A stretch of 64,000 nt of DNA from Jaenimonas drosophilae. Lineage: Eukaryota; Euglenozoa; Kinetoplastea; Trypanosomatida; Trypanosomatidae. The DNA lies in assembly GCA_030849065.1 (NCBI GenBank), contig JASAON010001652.1, positions 1 to 64,000 of the forward strand, in the 5' to 3' direction. Position 1 is the stretch's first letter. Each line of letters starts with the position of its first letter. Both the position numbers and the translations under genes were made by a program. Under the pieces are notes generated by a model, which saw only the letters and a list, made by a program, of their open reading frames with translations, made no database searches and was not told the DNA's origin. Shown one piece after another: positions 54,743 through 64,000 of this stretch.

Positions 54743-56677
54743 TGATTTGAGATGTCCAAGAAAAAGAAAGGATGTGTGTGGTTCTGATGAAGAAGTTATC
54801 GATATCTGTTGTGAAGAATGTTTTTTTAAAAGAGTAAGGTGAGGAGAGAGCGAAGATAGGTGGAATCCACTTCGAGGAGAAAGCATCTCGCTGCAGCAAC
54901 AAATAAATGAGGAAAGTGGGTGCTTCATGTGCGCTCATGAGCTGCGTGCGTATGCATGTGTAGTTGTCCCACGTTGTATCCTCTGACTAGAGTGTCCAGG
55001 ATAGATAAAGTATAGTGTGGGGTCATTGGGGCATGCTCGTGCTCACAGCACACACACACACAACTCAAGATAAATAGAGTGAAAAAGAACATCTGAGGTA
55101 CCGAGAGTGGCATGCATATCTCTCAACACGCACAGGGTGAAGGATGGATGATCCAACAACGACGACACTAACTCACACTCCAGCGCTTCATTCCGACATT
55201 TGGTGAACTACATGGGCCACCAATGTCCCGTGCGTGCTGGCCCAACCATTAGTGCATCAATGACAACGACCCTTTCGTACGCCCTCTCCCCGTCACAGCC
55301 CACCATTGTGGACACTGGAACAGAAGAGGGAGGTCATTGCCAACGAGAGCTGCAACCCCGGAGGGAGAGGGAGTTTGGGGAAAAAACCAACACAGTGGCG
55401 ACGCGCAAATTAAAGAAGAAGCTGAAAAAAGATACCACAAACAGAACAATGGAAACCTGCTACACCCTGCCCTTCTCTTCGCATCAGTCAGAAGAGCACC
55501 AGGGCACGCATCCTGTAGCACACACACATTGTCTGTGTACCCAACCACGACGATGTTTTCCCGGGAAAGGGAATCACGGCAAGCCCGTGGTCTCGTCGAC
55601 CACGAGCCAAAAATGGTGAATACGACGCGCCAACACCACACTGGAGAAAACAATTCAGAAGAGAAAAAAAGAGGTCAGACCACCAACCCACGCACACAAC
55701 CTCCGAAATAAGGCATTGAAGTCGCCCATTCGCTGAACTTCTCGTCTTCGGCCTTTGGTGGCCACAATATTTGCGGAGAGGGCCATGTACCAACGTGTAC
55801 AACCCTGCCCGGCAGAAGTTCCTCCATCGCTTCGTCCCTGCGCAGTCACATGGACTGCGCCGACCACAAAACGGTGGTGAGTGCGACGAGAAGGGAACTG
55901 TGAGCGTGGGAACACATGAAGTGAAGGATAGCCAAGACTCGCCATCTCTTCCCACTTTCAGCTCATCCAACCACCATTGCCCTCCTCGTCACACCAACCC
56001 ACTCAATCCCCCCACCTCTGTGTGCAGATGCGATGAACAAGCACCGCACCATGACAATGATGTGGGTAGAAGTGGATCAACTTCTCCATGCACATGTCTC
56101 TCGGACAAATAATCACGAACCTGCAAAAACTTACAAAAGGCAGCAACATCCAAAAAGAAGCGACACCCGGCGCTCGTTCCAGCCATCCACTCACGTCACT
56201 GGGAGTGAAATAACAGGGAAGAGAAGGTCGCCGGAGTCACCACATACAAAAATAAATGAGCCAATCAAAGCGAAAAATATAACAAAATAAAGATAGAACA
56301 AATGATCAAAGTGGCGGAAGAAGGGGCCAGAGAACAATGCACAATGTACATCCATTGCCCTCCATGGCGGCACCAGCGTCCAAACCTGTGAAGATAGGAG
56401 GAGGAGGAAGGGGAATAATCTTCTCAGCCTGCAGCATCAAGTGTCGCGCTCACATGTCGGGGAGAACGAGATGCGTTTCTGCCACCACAGCGGCCGAAAA
56501 GGGAAATAGTGAAAATGATGGGGACAAGGCGGAATTTGAACAGAACAAAAAAAAAGTAAGCAAGTCGAGGTCAGGGTGTGACGTGCCTCTCAGCGATGCA
56601 ACGATAGTTCGTTCACCGTTCTGAGATCGGAGGAGTGTGTCGGTGTATAGGTCCAATCATGGAAAACGCTGGTCCTC
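54743..56677. other. Intergenic spacer (1.9 kb)
   Basis: No gene is supported. Short frames exist on both strands but lack domains and coding character. It includes the candidate splice acceptor of the left ACS copy and the 3' UTR of the MGGC-type ACS. Confidence 0.55.
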
Positions 56678-58804
56678 TTATAATGCTGTTCCAACGTCGC
56701 TAAACAGGCTTGTCACCTGCTCAGCATACTTGTCATTGATCGCAGCACGTCGCAGCTTCATCGCTGCGGTAAGGATGCCATTCTCCGGGGTCCACACATC
56801 CTCCACAAAGCACACATATCGCAGTTCCTCAAAACGCTTGCGTCCTGCCGCTTTGGCAACTCCATTCAACTCTGCAAGGGCAAGCCGGAGGAACTCCGGG
56901 TTGGAGACTATCTCTGACGAGGACATGCCCTTGCAGATTCCCTTACTCGCGGCAAACTGTTCCACCTTAAAAGCCTCTGTCATGATGATGGCTGCGATAT
57001 AGTTGCGGTCAGGATGTACCAGAACGCAGATGCAGTTGTTCACAACGAGGGTGTGGCTGCTGTAGATGGCCTCAAGCATCTCCAGCGCAATGTACTCACC
57101 AAGACAGTTCTTGGCAAGGGCCTTGATACGGCCAATGACACGAATCTTTCCTTGATCAGTGATGGACCCAATGTCTCCAGTGTGGAACCAGCCCTCACTG
57201 TCCAGGGCCTGCGCTGTGAGCTCAGGCTGGCGGTAGTAGCCCTTGAAGAGGAAGGGTCCACGGAGGCAGATCTCACCACGGGGCTCAGGAGAGTCGGTGT
57301 GCTTGTACTCATCCGCATCCACCAACTTGAGTTCCTCACCAATGAGCACGTGACCATTCACTCCCGTGTCCATGTCTCCTGAAATTTGAATGGCTCCCAC
57401 ACACACCGTCTCGGTGAGTCCCCAACCGTTGACGATCATGCCAAACACCACCTGCACAAACTCCTGCGTCGCGGCAGAGAGTGGACCACCGCCAGAGAGC
57501 AGCATTCTAAAACGTCCGCCAAGAACTTGTCTGGCTGGCTTGAACACCTTCTCGTTCCAGTAGGGTGTCTCCTTACCCGCGTTGAGGGAGTCTAGACGGG
57601 ATTGGTACGCCTTGTCAAAGATGTGGCGTCGCAAACTGCCAGGAGGGGGGAGCTTCGCCTCCACTGCCTTGCGGATGGTATCAAAGATGCGAGGTACGCC
57701 AATAAAAGCGGTGGGCTTATACTCTTGCAAATCACCGTGGGGACGCGCTGAAATATCCGTAAGCGTGCGAGGATTTCCAAAACCAACAAGCGACCCTCTC
57801 GCAAGGAAAATGTTCACTACACCAAACTCCAAAATGTGGGCCAAGGGAAGGTACGCAATGTAGGTATCGTCATCCTGCTTGTGGTACACTCGTGAGAGCC
57901 ATTCATCCATGATGATGACGCCCGAAGCAATACTACCGTGACTGTGCATCACACCCTTTGGATCTCCGGTGGTGCCGCTCGTGTACATGATGAGCGCGAT
58001 GGCATCGTTGTCAGTGGGTGCGGAAATGGCAGCAGAGCTCTTTCGGCCGAGCTCGCACACATCTGTCCATGAAATAACACGAGCTCCGTCAAACAGAGCC
58101 TTGCAGTCGATGTCGGCCGGGAGGTCATCCAAGTAAATAATCGTGCACGGGGGGATGCTTCCACTGGCCATACCACGAAGAAGGTTAGGAGCACTACGCC
58201 CATTGCAGATGATGGCCTGGCATTCCGTCTCACGAAGAGCATAGAAGAGGGCCTCCTCGCCAAGGTTGGCGTACACCGTGGAGGCCACCAAGTGCCGCAT
58301 CCAAATGGCATAGATGGTGGAGAGCCACTCCCACCGTGTTTCCTCGTAAATGGAAATGTTGGAGCCGTCAGGCAGTCCTAGCTCACCCAAACCTCGGGCA
58401 AACATCTCAATGCGCTCCCACAACTCACCGTACGTCTTGTGTTCAGTATCATTGAGGTAGGTGATCTCCATCTCCTTCCGCTCACCGGAAGGGAGAACAG
58501 TAACTTCCCGCGCAACCTTATTGACGGTGCGGTAGGCAATGGCGATTTGTTCCTTACGGGAGGCGCACGTTTCTTGGAAACGCTGGGTCATGTTGGGGCC
58601 GAAATACAACTCCTTTACTTTTGAGTTGAACACATTTTCTTCGTAAAGATGGCCAGTACGGTAATGGGGTGTGCCGTTGTTCGATTCCGTCCCTGGGACG
58701 GCACGGCTTTGCACTCCATATGCACGGAGCTTCTCCATCCAATAGTGGTCCTCGAGAGAGCCGTTACTGCGGCTCTCCATCACTGATGCGACGCAGCCAC
58801 CCAT
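56678..58804 (-). CDS. ACS: Long-chain fatty acyl-CoA synthetase with N-terminal MGGC lipidation motif (708 aa)
   Basis: A complete ACS. Motifs: GELWERIEMFARGLGELGL, EETRWEWLSTIYAIW, the P-loop LIMYTSGTTGDPKGV near 279, LSGGGPLSAATQEF, GWGLTETVCVGA, GWFHTGDIGSI and the A10 lysine in KALAKNCLGEYIALE near 565. The N-terminus MGGCVASVMES fits N-myristoylation at Gly2 with palmitoylation at Cys4, which would attach the enzyme to a membrane. The other two array genes lack this. A good spliced-leader acceptor lies 29 nt upstream of the ATG, fixing the start at 58804. A 365-bp block is shared nearly perfectly with the second MGGC copy, whereas the flanks have diverged. Catalysis is expected to be intact. 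Confidence 0.95.
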   Translation of the reverse strand: MGGCVASVMESRSNGSLEDHYWMEKLRAYGVQSRAVPGTESNNGTPHYRTGHLYEENVFNSKVKELYFGPNMTQRFQETCASRKEQIAIAYRTVNKVAREVTVLPSGERKEMEITYLNDTEHKTYGELWERIEMFARGLGELGLPDGSNISIYEETRWEWLSTIYAIWMRHLVASTVYANLGEEALFYALRETECQAIICNGRSAPNLLRGMASGSIPPCTIIYLDDLPADIDCKALFDGARVISWTDVCELGRKSSAAISAPTDNDAIALIMYTSGTTGDPKGVMHSHGSIASGVIIMDEWLSRVYHKQDDDTYIAYLPLAHILEFGVVNIFLARGSLVGFGNPRTLTDISARPHGDLQEYKPTAFIGVPRIFDTIRKAVEAKLPPPGSLRRHIFDKAYQSRLDSLNAGKETPYWNEKVFKPARQVLGGRFRMLLSGGGPLSAATQEFVQVVFGMIVNGWGLTETVCVGAIQISGDMDTGVNGHVLIGEELKLVDADEYKHTDSPEPRGEICLRGPFLFKGYYRQPELTAQALDSEGWFHTGDIGSITDQGKIRVIGRIKALAKNCLGEYIALEMLEAIYSSHTLVVNNCICVLVHPDRNYIAAIIMTEAFKVEQFAASKGICKGMSSSEIVSNPEFLRLALAELNGVAKAAGRKRFEELRYVCFVEDVWTPENGILTAAMKLRRAAINDKYAEQVTSLFSDVGTAL
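58065..58429 (-). repeat. 365-bp block nearly identical to 62201-62565 (two mismatches)
   Basis: The coding block from GELW to the VISWT region in the two MGGC-type ACS genes differs at two positions by my reading (both C/T). Immediately outside it the genes differ substantially. Confidence 0.92.
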
Positions 58805-58832
58805 CTTGATTAAGAGTCAAGAGGTTGGGGAT

Positions 58833-58852
58833 CTAGAGAGAGAGATGAATAG
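58833..58852 (-). promoter_or_regulatory. Candidate spliced-leader acceptor for MGGC-type ACS
   Basis: On the sense strand TCTATTCATCTCTCTCTCTAG ends in AG at 58834-58833, 29 nt before the ATG. It is the clearest acceptor in the window. Confidence 0.6.
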
Positions 58853-59460
58853 ACACTCAATGAACTAGCTGGAAAGTGCACAGATACTCAGTGCTTGCGG
58901 GTGTGAGAGACGTTGCGTAAGTTGAAGAGAGCTAATTGAGCAAGTGCCTTATATATGTGTGGAACTGGGCAAGCGTTTACAATGAAGCTGTGCGTAGAAG
59001 TCGAGCGATCCAACAATCGCACGGGCTGTGATTCTGTCTGGACAAAGAGAAAACGCAGATAGAGAGAGAGAGAGAGAAGGTGGATGTGAGGGAAGAACAC
59101 CGACGCCACACCTACTATTGTGATGTTGTTGATGAGGTCATGACTAAGTAGCTCTGGGCCACGGTATTTTGGGGTGCGGTTGCTCAATAGCCAACTGATT
59201 GACTCCTTCAGCAGTAGATGCTGAGTAAGAAAACACAAGCAACTTGGTTCTAACCACCAATCATTTTGGGTCATCATGCGCATCCCTGCCACTATATAGT
59301 TAGCAGAGAAAACATCCATCTTTGGCAGTTGGTGTGTAGCGAGGGTACGCACCTTCTCGCTGGGTTGTTCCTGCTGTACGAAGACCACAGCGTTGACCAC
59401 GCGTTCCAGTGAGAGAGCAATGGCTATCTGCTCGCCTGTCTCAGCGCATGCATCGGCACA

Positions 59461-59470
59461 CCCCCCCCCC
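59461..59470. repeat. Homopolymer C10
   Basis: Ten consecutive C on the plus strand; G10 on the sense strand. A likely sequencing-sensitive site. Confidence 0.9.
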
Positions 59471-60819
59471 GCTGCTTCTTCACCACCACAGCAGAACACA
59501 TGATGACGATGATGCTATGTCTTGTTGACTCTTCTCTTCTCTTCACTCTTTTTCCTACACAATCATCGATCCGTCGATGAGCAATTAACCAAGGAAACAA
59601 AACGAGCTTCATTACTCTCACACGCAAGGAACATAAAAATAACGGGACCAGCCTGCTCCACCGCAAAGCCAAAAGGACTGAGCCTGTGCCACAGTCCTCA
59701 CACACCGCCTCACACGCACACATAGGAAGAAGGGTCAGAAGATAGCGGTGGCCATGGCGCAGATGGCAGCCAAACAAAACAAAGGGTGTCTCTATTGAGT
59801 GAAATCCGTGGGTCAACAACACCAGTAGGCAGTGCTAGCTTTTTCATATACCAGCCATCATCAAATGAAGATGAACTCAGCGATCATCCCTGCATATTCG
59901 TGAGCCCAAAACGGTGTGCGTAACTACGTAGAGGGGGGCGAATGATACTGCGGACAGATTGGATGGATAACAACCAAGGAAGAATGGGCAACCCCCCAAA
60001 CCAACTAACCCCCGACCGAGGACTCGGCTCTTCTCTCAAGGCAACAACAAAAAGAGAGCTGCCTCTCGCAACCGGGCCACTATCGAGTCCCTCGGCCTGT
60101 GTCGGACCACAGGAGAGACCTCGTCGCTGGTCCTCACTCACCAACAGCAACTGAAGAAGGAAGCAAAACAATAAAAAAACAATAAAAAAGTCACATCAGA
60201 AGAAGAAACCACAACCACACGGGAATACATGTGGCAACTCAACTCCGGTCAGAGGTCGTCCTTCTCCCTCTCTGCGTCTATCCGCTCTCATCTCCAACGT
60301 ACGGTCCAAATTCCAAAAAAAAATGGGCAGGGTCAGGAGGGGGTTTCTTCAGAAGGGTTCTAGCGTACCCCTCTAGTACGTGATTACACGCCCATCGTGA
60401 GCTACCACCACCGCGGTGCATTGGGCGGGTCATTGAGGGAGCACATGATGAAACCATCCCTTGGTGGCGCATCCGCACGGATTTCCGCGAGGGTGTCCAC
60501 ACCACCTCCCCCCACCTTCTACCAAGCCGGTTGGCGGGGCCGCGGTTGGAAGAAAGGCCGGGGGAAAGAAGAAGAAGAAAGGCTGTGAGATCGAATCGTG
60601 TAGCATCGCGAAGACGCATGACCCCCCTTCACACTCCGCTCACAGCAAAAATAGGGGGAAAACAAACAACGCCAAATGTCGAAGAACGGAAAATGCCCAC
60701 CCACGGATATACTTTACGGTACGAAGAAAAATCAATGGCAGCAATGCGTGGGTGTGTGGGATCTCTGCGGCGCATGCAATAGTTCAGCTAGTGAAAAGAA
60801 GCGCTGAAGCGAGTTTCTC

Positions 60820-62931
60820 TCAGCCTTCCAAAAAGACATCAGTAATCACGTCAGCATACTTCTCGTTGATGTGGGTCCGTCGCAGCTTCATCGCCGCAGT
60901 AAGAAGGCCATTTTCAGCCGTCCAATCCTCGAGCACCAACCGAACGCCGCGAACCAACTCAAAATTTTGACGGTTGGCAGAACGCCCCAATTCGGCAAAG
61001 GACTTATTCACTGCTGTACGAAAACTTTCCATGGACAAGATCTCCTCCACGGATTGATCACGGTTAATTCGCACACCATTGGACTCCGCAAACTTACGTA
61101 CGCGGGCCTCCTCCGTCACAGCCACAGCACCAATGTAATTGCGGTCAGGATGCACCACTACAGCAAGTGCGTTGTTCAGCACAAGGGGGTGATTGCTATA
61201 GATGGCCTCCAGCATCTCCAGCGCAATGTACTCGCCAAGACAGTTCTTGGCAAGGGCCTTGATACGGCCAACAACTCGAATCTTGCCATCAGCAGTGACG
61301 GCACCAATGTCTCCAGTGTGGAACCAGCCCTCACTGTCCAGGGCCTGCGCTGTGAGCTCAGGCTGGCGGTAGTAGCCCTTGAAGAGGAAGGGTCCACGGA
61401 GGCAGATCTCACCACGAGCCTCAGGGGAGTCCGTGTGCCTGTACTCATCCGCATCTACCAACTTGAGTTCCTCGCTGAATAGGACCTGTCCAGCGCAGTG
61501 GGGCTCCAAATCACCCAGACGCTGAATTCCACCGACGCACACTGTCTCGGTGAGTCCCCAGCCGTTGATGATGAATCCAAAGACAACGTTGACGAACTCC
61601 TGCGTTGCGGCAGATAGTGGACCACCACCAGAGAGCAACAGTCGGAAGCGTCCGCCAAGCACTTGCCTAGCTGCCTTGAACACCTTCTCGTTCCAGTAGG
61701 GTGTTTCCTTTCCAGCCTTCAAAGCCGCCAAACGGGACTGGTAGGCTGTGTCAAAGATCTTACGCTTAAGGCTTCCGGGAGGGGGGAGCTTCGCCTCTAC
61801 TGCCTTCTTGATGGTGTCAAAGATGCGTGGAACCGCCACAATACAACGTGGCTTGTACTCCTGCAAATCACCGTGAGGACGCGCGGTAAGATCAGTAAGC
61901 GTACGAGGACTGCCAAAGCCCACAGTTGCACCGCGAGTGAGGAACACATTGATGACACCAAACTCCAAAATGTGGGCCAGGGGAAGATATGCACAGTACG
62001 TTTCATTTGGATCAACTGGCAGCGAGCTATCCATGAATACCTCCATTGCGCGTGCTCCAGCTGTAATGCTGCCGAGACTATGCATCACACCCTTGGGCTC
62101 TCCGGTGGTGCCGCTCGTGTACATGATGAGCGCGATGGCATCGTTGTCAGTGGGGACCTCAATGTGAGCTTTGCTGTTGCGACCCAACTCAGAAACCTCC
62201 GTCCATGAAATAACACGAGCTCCGTCAAACAGAGCCTTGCAGTCGATGTCGGCTGGGAGGTCATCCAAGTAAATAATCGTGCACGGGGGGATGCTTCCAC
62301 TGGCCATACCACGAAGAAGGTTAGGAGCACTACGCCCATTGCAGATGATGGCCTGGCATTCCGTCTCACGAAGAGCATAGAAGAGGGCCTCCTCGCCAAG
62401 GTTGGCGTACACCGTGGAGGCCACCAAGTGCCGCATCCAAATGGCATAGATGGTGGAGAGCCACTCCCACCGTGTTTCCTCGTAAATGGAAATGTTGGAG
62501 CCGTCAGGCAGTCCTAGCTCACCCAAACCTCGGGCAAACATCTCAATGCGCTCCCATAACTCACCAAGACGGATCGTTTGAGTTTCCTTCAAATAAGTCA
62601 CCTCAAGGGTTCGCTGTACGCCTTCTACATACTCCATAGCACGTTTCTCAACTGGTCGGTAAGCAATGCGGGGGCAATCGTGGTATCGCTGGCACATGGC
62701 GTAGAAGCGCTGAACGCAGTTTGGCATTTCCTTCACCTCCGCCAACATGTGCTGGTGAGCTTCCTCGGAAGCTAGGCGTGCATTGCGATAGACCTGGGTA
62801 CTTTTGGTTGTCTCTGTGCCAGGGACGCCGATGCTGTTGGGCCCATAGGTTCGGAATGCCTGAATGATGTCGCTTGGAATCGTGCTGCTGGTGTTGCGAG
62901 CATCCAAGAGTGAAGCAACGCAACCGCCCAT
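60820..62931 (-). CDS. ACS: Long-chain fatty acyl-CoA synthetase with N-terminal MGGC lipidation motif (703 aa)
   Basis: A complete ACS, closest to the neighbour at 56678-58804. Motifs: GELWERIEMFARGLGELGL, EETRWEWLSTIYAIW, the P-loop LIMYTSGTTGEPKGV near 275, LSGGGPLSAATQEFVN, GWGLTETVCVGG, WFHTGDIGAVTADG and the A10 lysine in KALAKNCLGEYIALE near 561. All catalytic residues are present. The N-terminus MGGCVASLLDA again fits dual acylation; the start at 62931 is supported by that motif shared with the neighbour and by a nearby acceptor, so the 17-codon extension is UTR. The first ~110 residues and the C-terminal ~90 diverge from the neighbour while the middle is nearly identical in part. Confidence 0.95.
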   Translation of the reverse strand: MGGCVASLLDARNTSSTIPSDIIQAFRTYGPNSIGVPGTETTKSTQVYRNARLASEEAHQHMLAEVKEMPNCVQRFYAMCQRYHDCPRIAYRPVEKRAMEYVEGVQRTLEVTYLKETQTIRLGELWERIEMFARGLGELGLPDGSNISIYEETRWEWLSTIYAIWMRHLVASTVYANLGEEALFYALRETECQAIICNGRSAPNLLRGMASGSIPPCTIIYLDDLPADIDCKALFDGARVISWTEVSELGRNSKAHIEVPTDNDAIALIMYTSGTTGEPKGVMHSLGSITAGARAMEVFMDSSLPVDPNETYCAYLPLAHILEFGVINVFLTRGATVGFGSPRTLTDLTARPHGDLQEYKPRCIVAVPRIFDTIKKAVEAKLPPPGSLKRKIFDTAYQSRLAALKAGKETPYWNEKVFKAARQVLGGRFRLLLSGGGPLSAATQEFVNVVFGFIINGWGLTETVCVGGIQRLGDLEPHCAGQVLFSEELKLVDADEYRHTDSPEARGEICLRGPFLFKGYYRQPELTAQALDSEGWFHTGDIGAVTADGKIRVVGRIKALAKNCLGEYIALEMLEAIYSNHPLVLNNALAVVVHPDRNYIGAVAVTEEARVRKFAESNGVRINRDQSVEEILSMESFRTAVNKSFAELGRSANRQNFELVRGVRLVLEDWTAENGLLTAAMKLRRTHINEKYADVITDVFLEG
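62201..62565 (-). repeat. 365-bp block nearly identical to 58065-58429
   Basis: Partner of the block at 58065-58429, offset exactly 4136 bp with no indel. Confidence 0.92.
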
Positions 62932-63928
62932 GATGCACACGTAACGAGGAGAGAAAAGGTACGGAGAGCTGGGAGAAATCAAACAGTTGTAAGTAATGAA
63001 TCCCTGGAAAGGCCGTTCTTCTCTGGATGCCTGATGTTATGGGAGCAGTTCCAAAGGACTGAGTGGAGGAATGACGAGCACAAAAATAATTGTGGAGTTA
63101 CGATTCCCTGCTGGTTACTGAGTAGTCTTCAGTGTGCAAGAAATGTATCGTCTGGTACTAGAAAATGAAATTTCCTTGGTGATGAGTTTGGGGATTGATG
63201 GTTATGCGCTGAGCGAGTCTATGACTTATGGAGTACAGAATCACACGTGCTCACTTGAGTTACGCCAAAGCACAAGATGCTGAGGGAGTGTAGCTCAAAT
63301 GACTGAAGATGACAACAAAATGGGGTCAAACCAGAAGGGTTGAAAGTGTCAGTTTGGAAACACTCACCGCTCTCACCAAAATCGGCAGCATGAAAGTTTA
63401 TATTCGTTGATGGCGTGAGGAATATGGCAATCACATGGCCGCAAGAACAGAAATGGTATTGGGGAAACAAAAAAAATGTGCTTTGTGTAAACAGTGCTGC
63501 GTCAGCGTCACCCCCTGGTGATGCGATGATATTATGAGGCACACCATTTTTTTTTATGTATACTTGTCTGTCAGACCCACGTCGGGCCGACACTCAAGAT
63601 GATGTGAACGTCAAAGGACTGCTACGAAGGTGGGGAAGATGGCCGGCAAAAAGACGCTATGTGTGGGGTGGATGGAAGAATCACCTAGCCGTGGTGGATG
63701 GCGATTTCATGAAGAATTTCATACACGCACGCAACGAAGAAAAAAAAAGAAACAAAACCACACTTCAATCCCCCCTCTTTGTACAGAATACCACCGATTG
63801 AGTGGTGGCAGAGAACACCAGTCTCGAAGACAAACGCATCGACACACACACACAGAAGACACCCTGACTCCAACCAACCTGTGTGACTGGCCATGGACGG
63901 ACCGCGCCTATAAGTGGCTTCCGCACTG
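62932..63928. other. Intergenic spacer (1.0 kb)
   Basis: No gene is seen. It contains the ACS 5' flank, a T-rich run near 63548-63556 and an A-rich stretch near 63739-63750 on the plus strand. Confidence 0.5.
62969..62990 (-). promoter_or_regulatory. Candidate spliced-leader acceptor for the rightmost ACS
   Basis: Sense-strand GTTTGATTTCTCCCAG ends in AG at 62970-62969, about 38 nt before the ATG at 62931. Confidence 0.45.
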
Positions 63929-64000
63929 TTATACGTTCACCACCAACGATTCAACAAACTTCACAAACTCACGACACTCATCTTCCTTGGTGGCCCAGCT
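63929..64000 (-). CDS. Possible C-terminal fragment of an upstream gene (23 codons plus stop), cut by window edge
   Basis: On the minus strand the last 72 bases read as an open frame ending in TAA at 63929 (SWATKEDECREFVKFV, then ESLVVNV). The amphipathic, charged composition looks like protein rather than UTR, and the direction fits the cluster. It is too short to identify, and chance is possible. Confidence 0.4.
   Translation of the reverse strand, partial: SWATKEDECREFVKFVESLVVNV

Larger units (their letters stand above)
58805..60819. other. Intergenic spacer (2.0 kb) between the two MGGC-type ACS genes
   Basis: No intact gene. It contains an AG repeat (about 59060-59076), a 10-base C-run (59461-59470), A-rich runs (about 60163-60190, 60313-60322) and a short stretch (about 59407-59450) with weak resemblance to the 5' part of ACS. 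Confidence 0.55.

Noticed and set aside
54743..54928. 62-codon N-terminal extension of the ACS at 52595-54742, with similar extensions for other ACS genes
   Set aside because: Extensions cross pyrimidine tracts, are unrelated between copies, and precede the conserved start; judged 5' UTR.
59246..59262. GGTTCTAACC sequence resembling a tRNA B box
   Set aside because: The flanking bases do not form a T-arm stem and there is no A box or acceptor stem; no tRNA.
58888..59499. 203-codon minus-strand frame between the two MGGC-type ACS genes as an intact gene
   Set aside because: Apart from a short ACS-like patch, reported separately, it has no domain and crosses an AG repeat and a C10 run.

Overview
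The window is nuclear DNA of a kinetoplastid protist, most likely a trypanosomatid. Three things show this. Every recognisable gene, 22 complete or edge-cut CDS plus one short C-terminal fragment, lies on the minus strand with no introns, which is the layout of a polycistronic directional gene cluster. Start codons are often preceded by pyrimidine tracts plus AG on the sense strand, as expected for spliced-leader trans-splicing. The gene set includes a lineage-specific gene, RNA-editing ligase 1 (REL1) of the mitochondrial editosome. I cannot name the genus. As I recall, T. brucei and Leishmania also keep the acyl-CoA synthetase array, REL1 and, in Leishmania, DDI1 in one block.

Transcription runs from right to left. 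Right end (about 45-64 kb): the last 24 codons of an unidentified gene, then an array of four long-chain fatty acyl-CoA synthetases (ACS) and a fifth, divergent, probably inactive relative. Two ACS proteins begin MGGC, a likely lipidation signal. The other two share a 148-bp identical 3' coding end, and one of them is interrupted by a single N where about 104 codons are missing. A 365-bp near-identical block in the two MGGC genes points to gene conversion.

Middle (about 25-45 kb): an unknown 401-residue protein, a double zinc-knuckle protein, the splicing factor PRP3, a sideroflexin-type mitochondrial carrier, a WD40 protein resembling WDR20, REL1, a TBCK-type kinase-like/TBC/rhodanese protein, the ubiquitin-shuttle protease DDI1, and an EF-hand protein with an RG-rich tail.

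Left (1-25 kb): an ER GRP170-type HSP70, the beta subunit of the mitochondrial processing peptidase, a protein whose C-terminal half reads like a divergent ORC2, a large ankyrin plus eight-TM protein resembling TMEM117, a zinc-knuckle/RRM RNA-binding protein, a leucine-rich-repeat protein, a small unknown basic protein, and the N-terminal 266 codons of HSP90 (HSP83).

Neighbouring genes are functionally mixed, as is normal in kinetoplastids. Only the ACS array is a functional cluster. Several listed start codons were moved inward from longer open frames, because the frame extensions begin with GTG or TTG or look like 5' UTR. Most attractive for follow-up are the ORC2-like protein, the ankyrin-TMEM117 fusion, the TBCK orthologue and the ACS pseudoenzyme.
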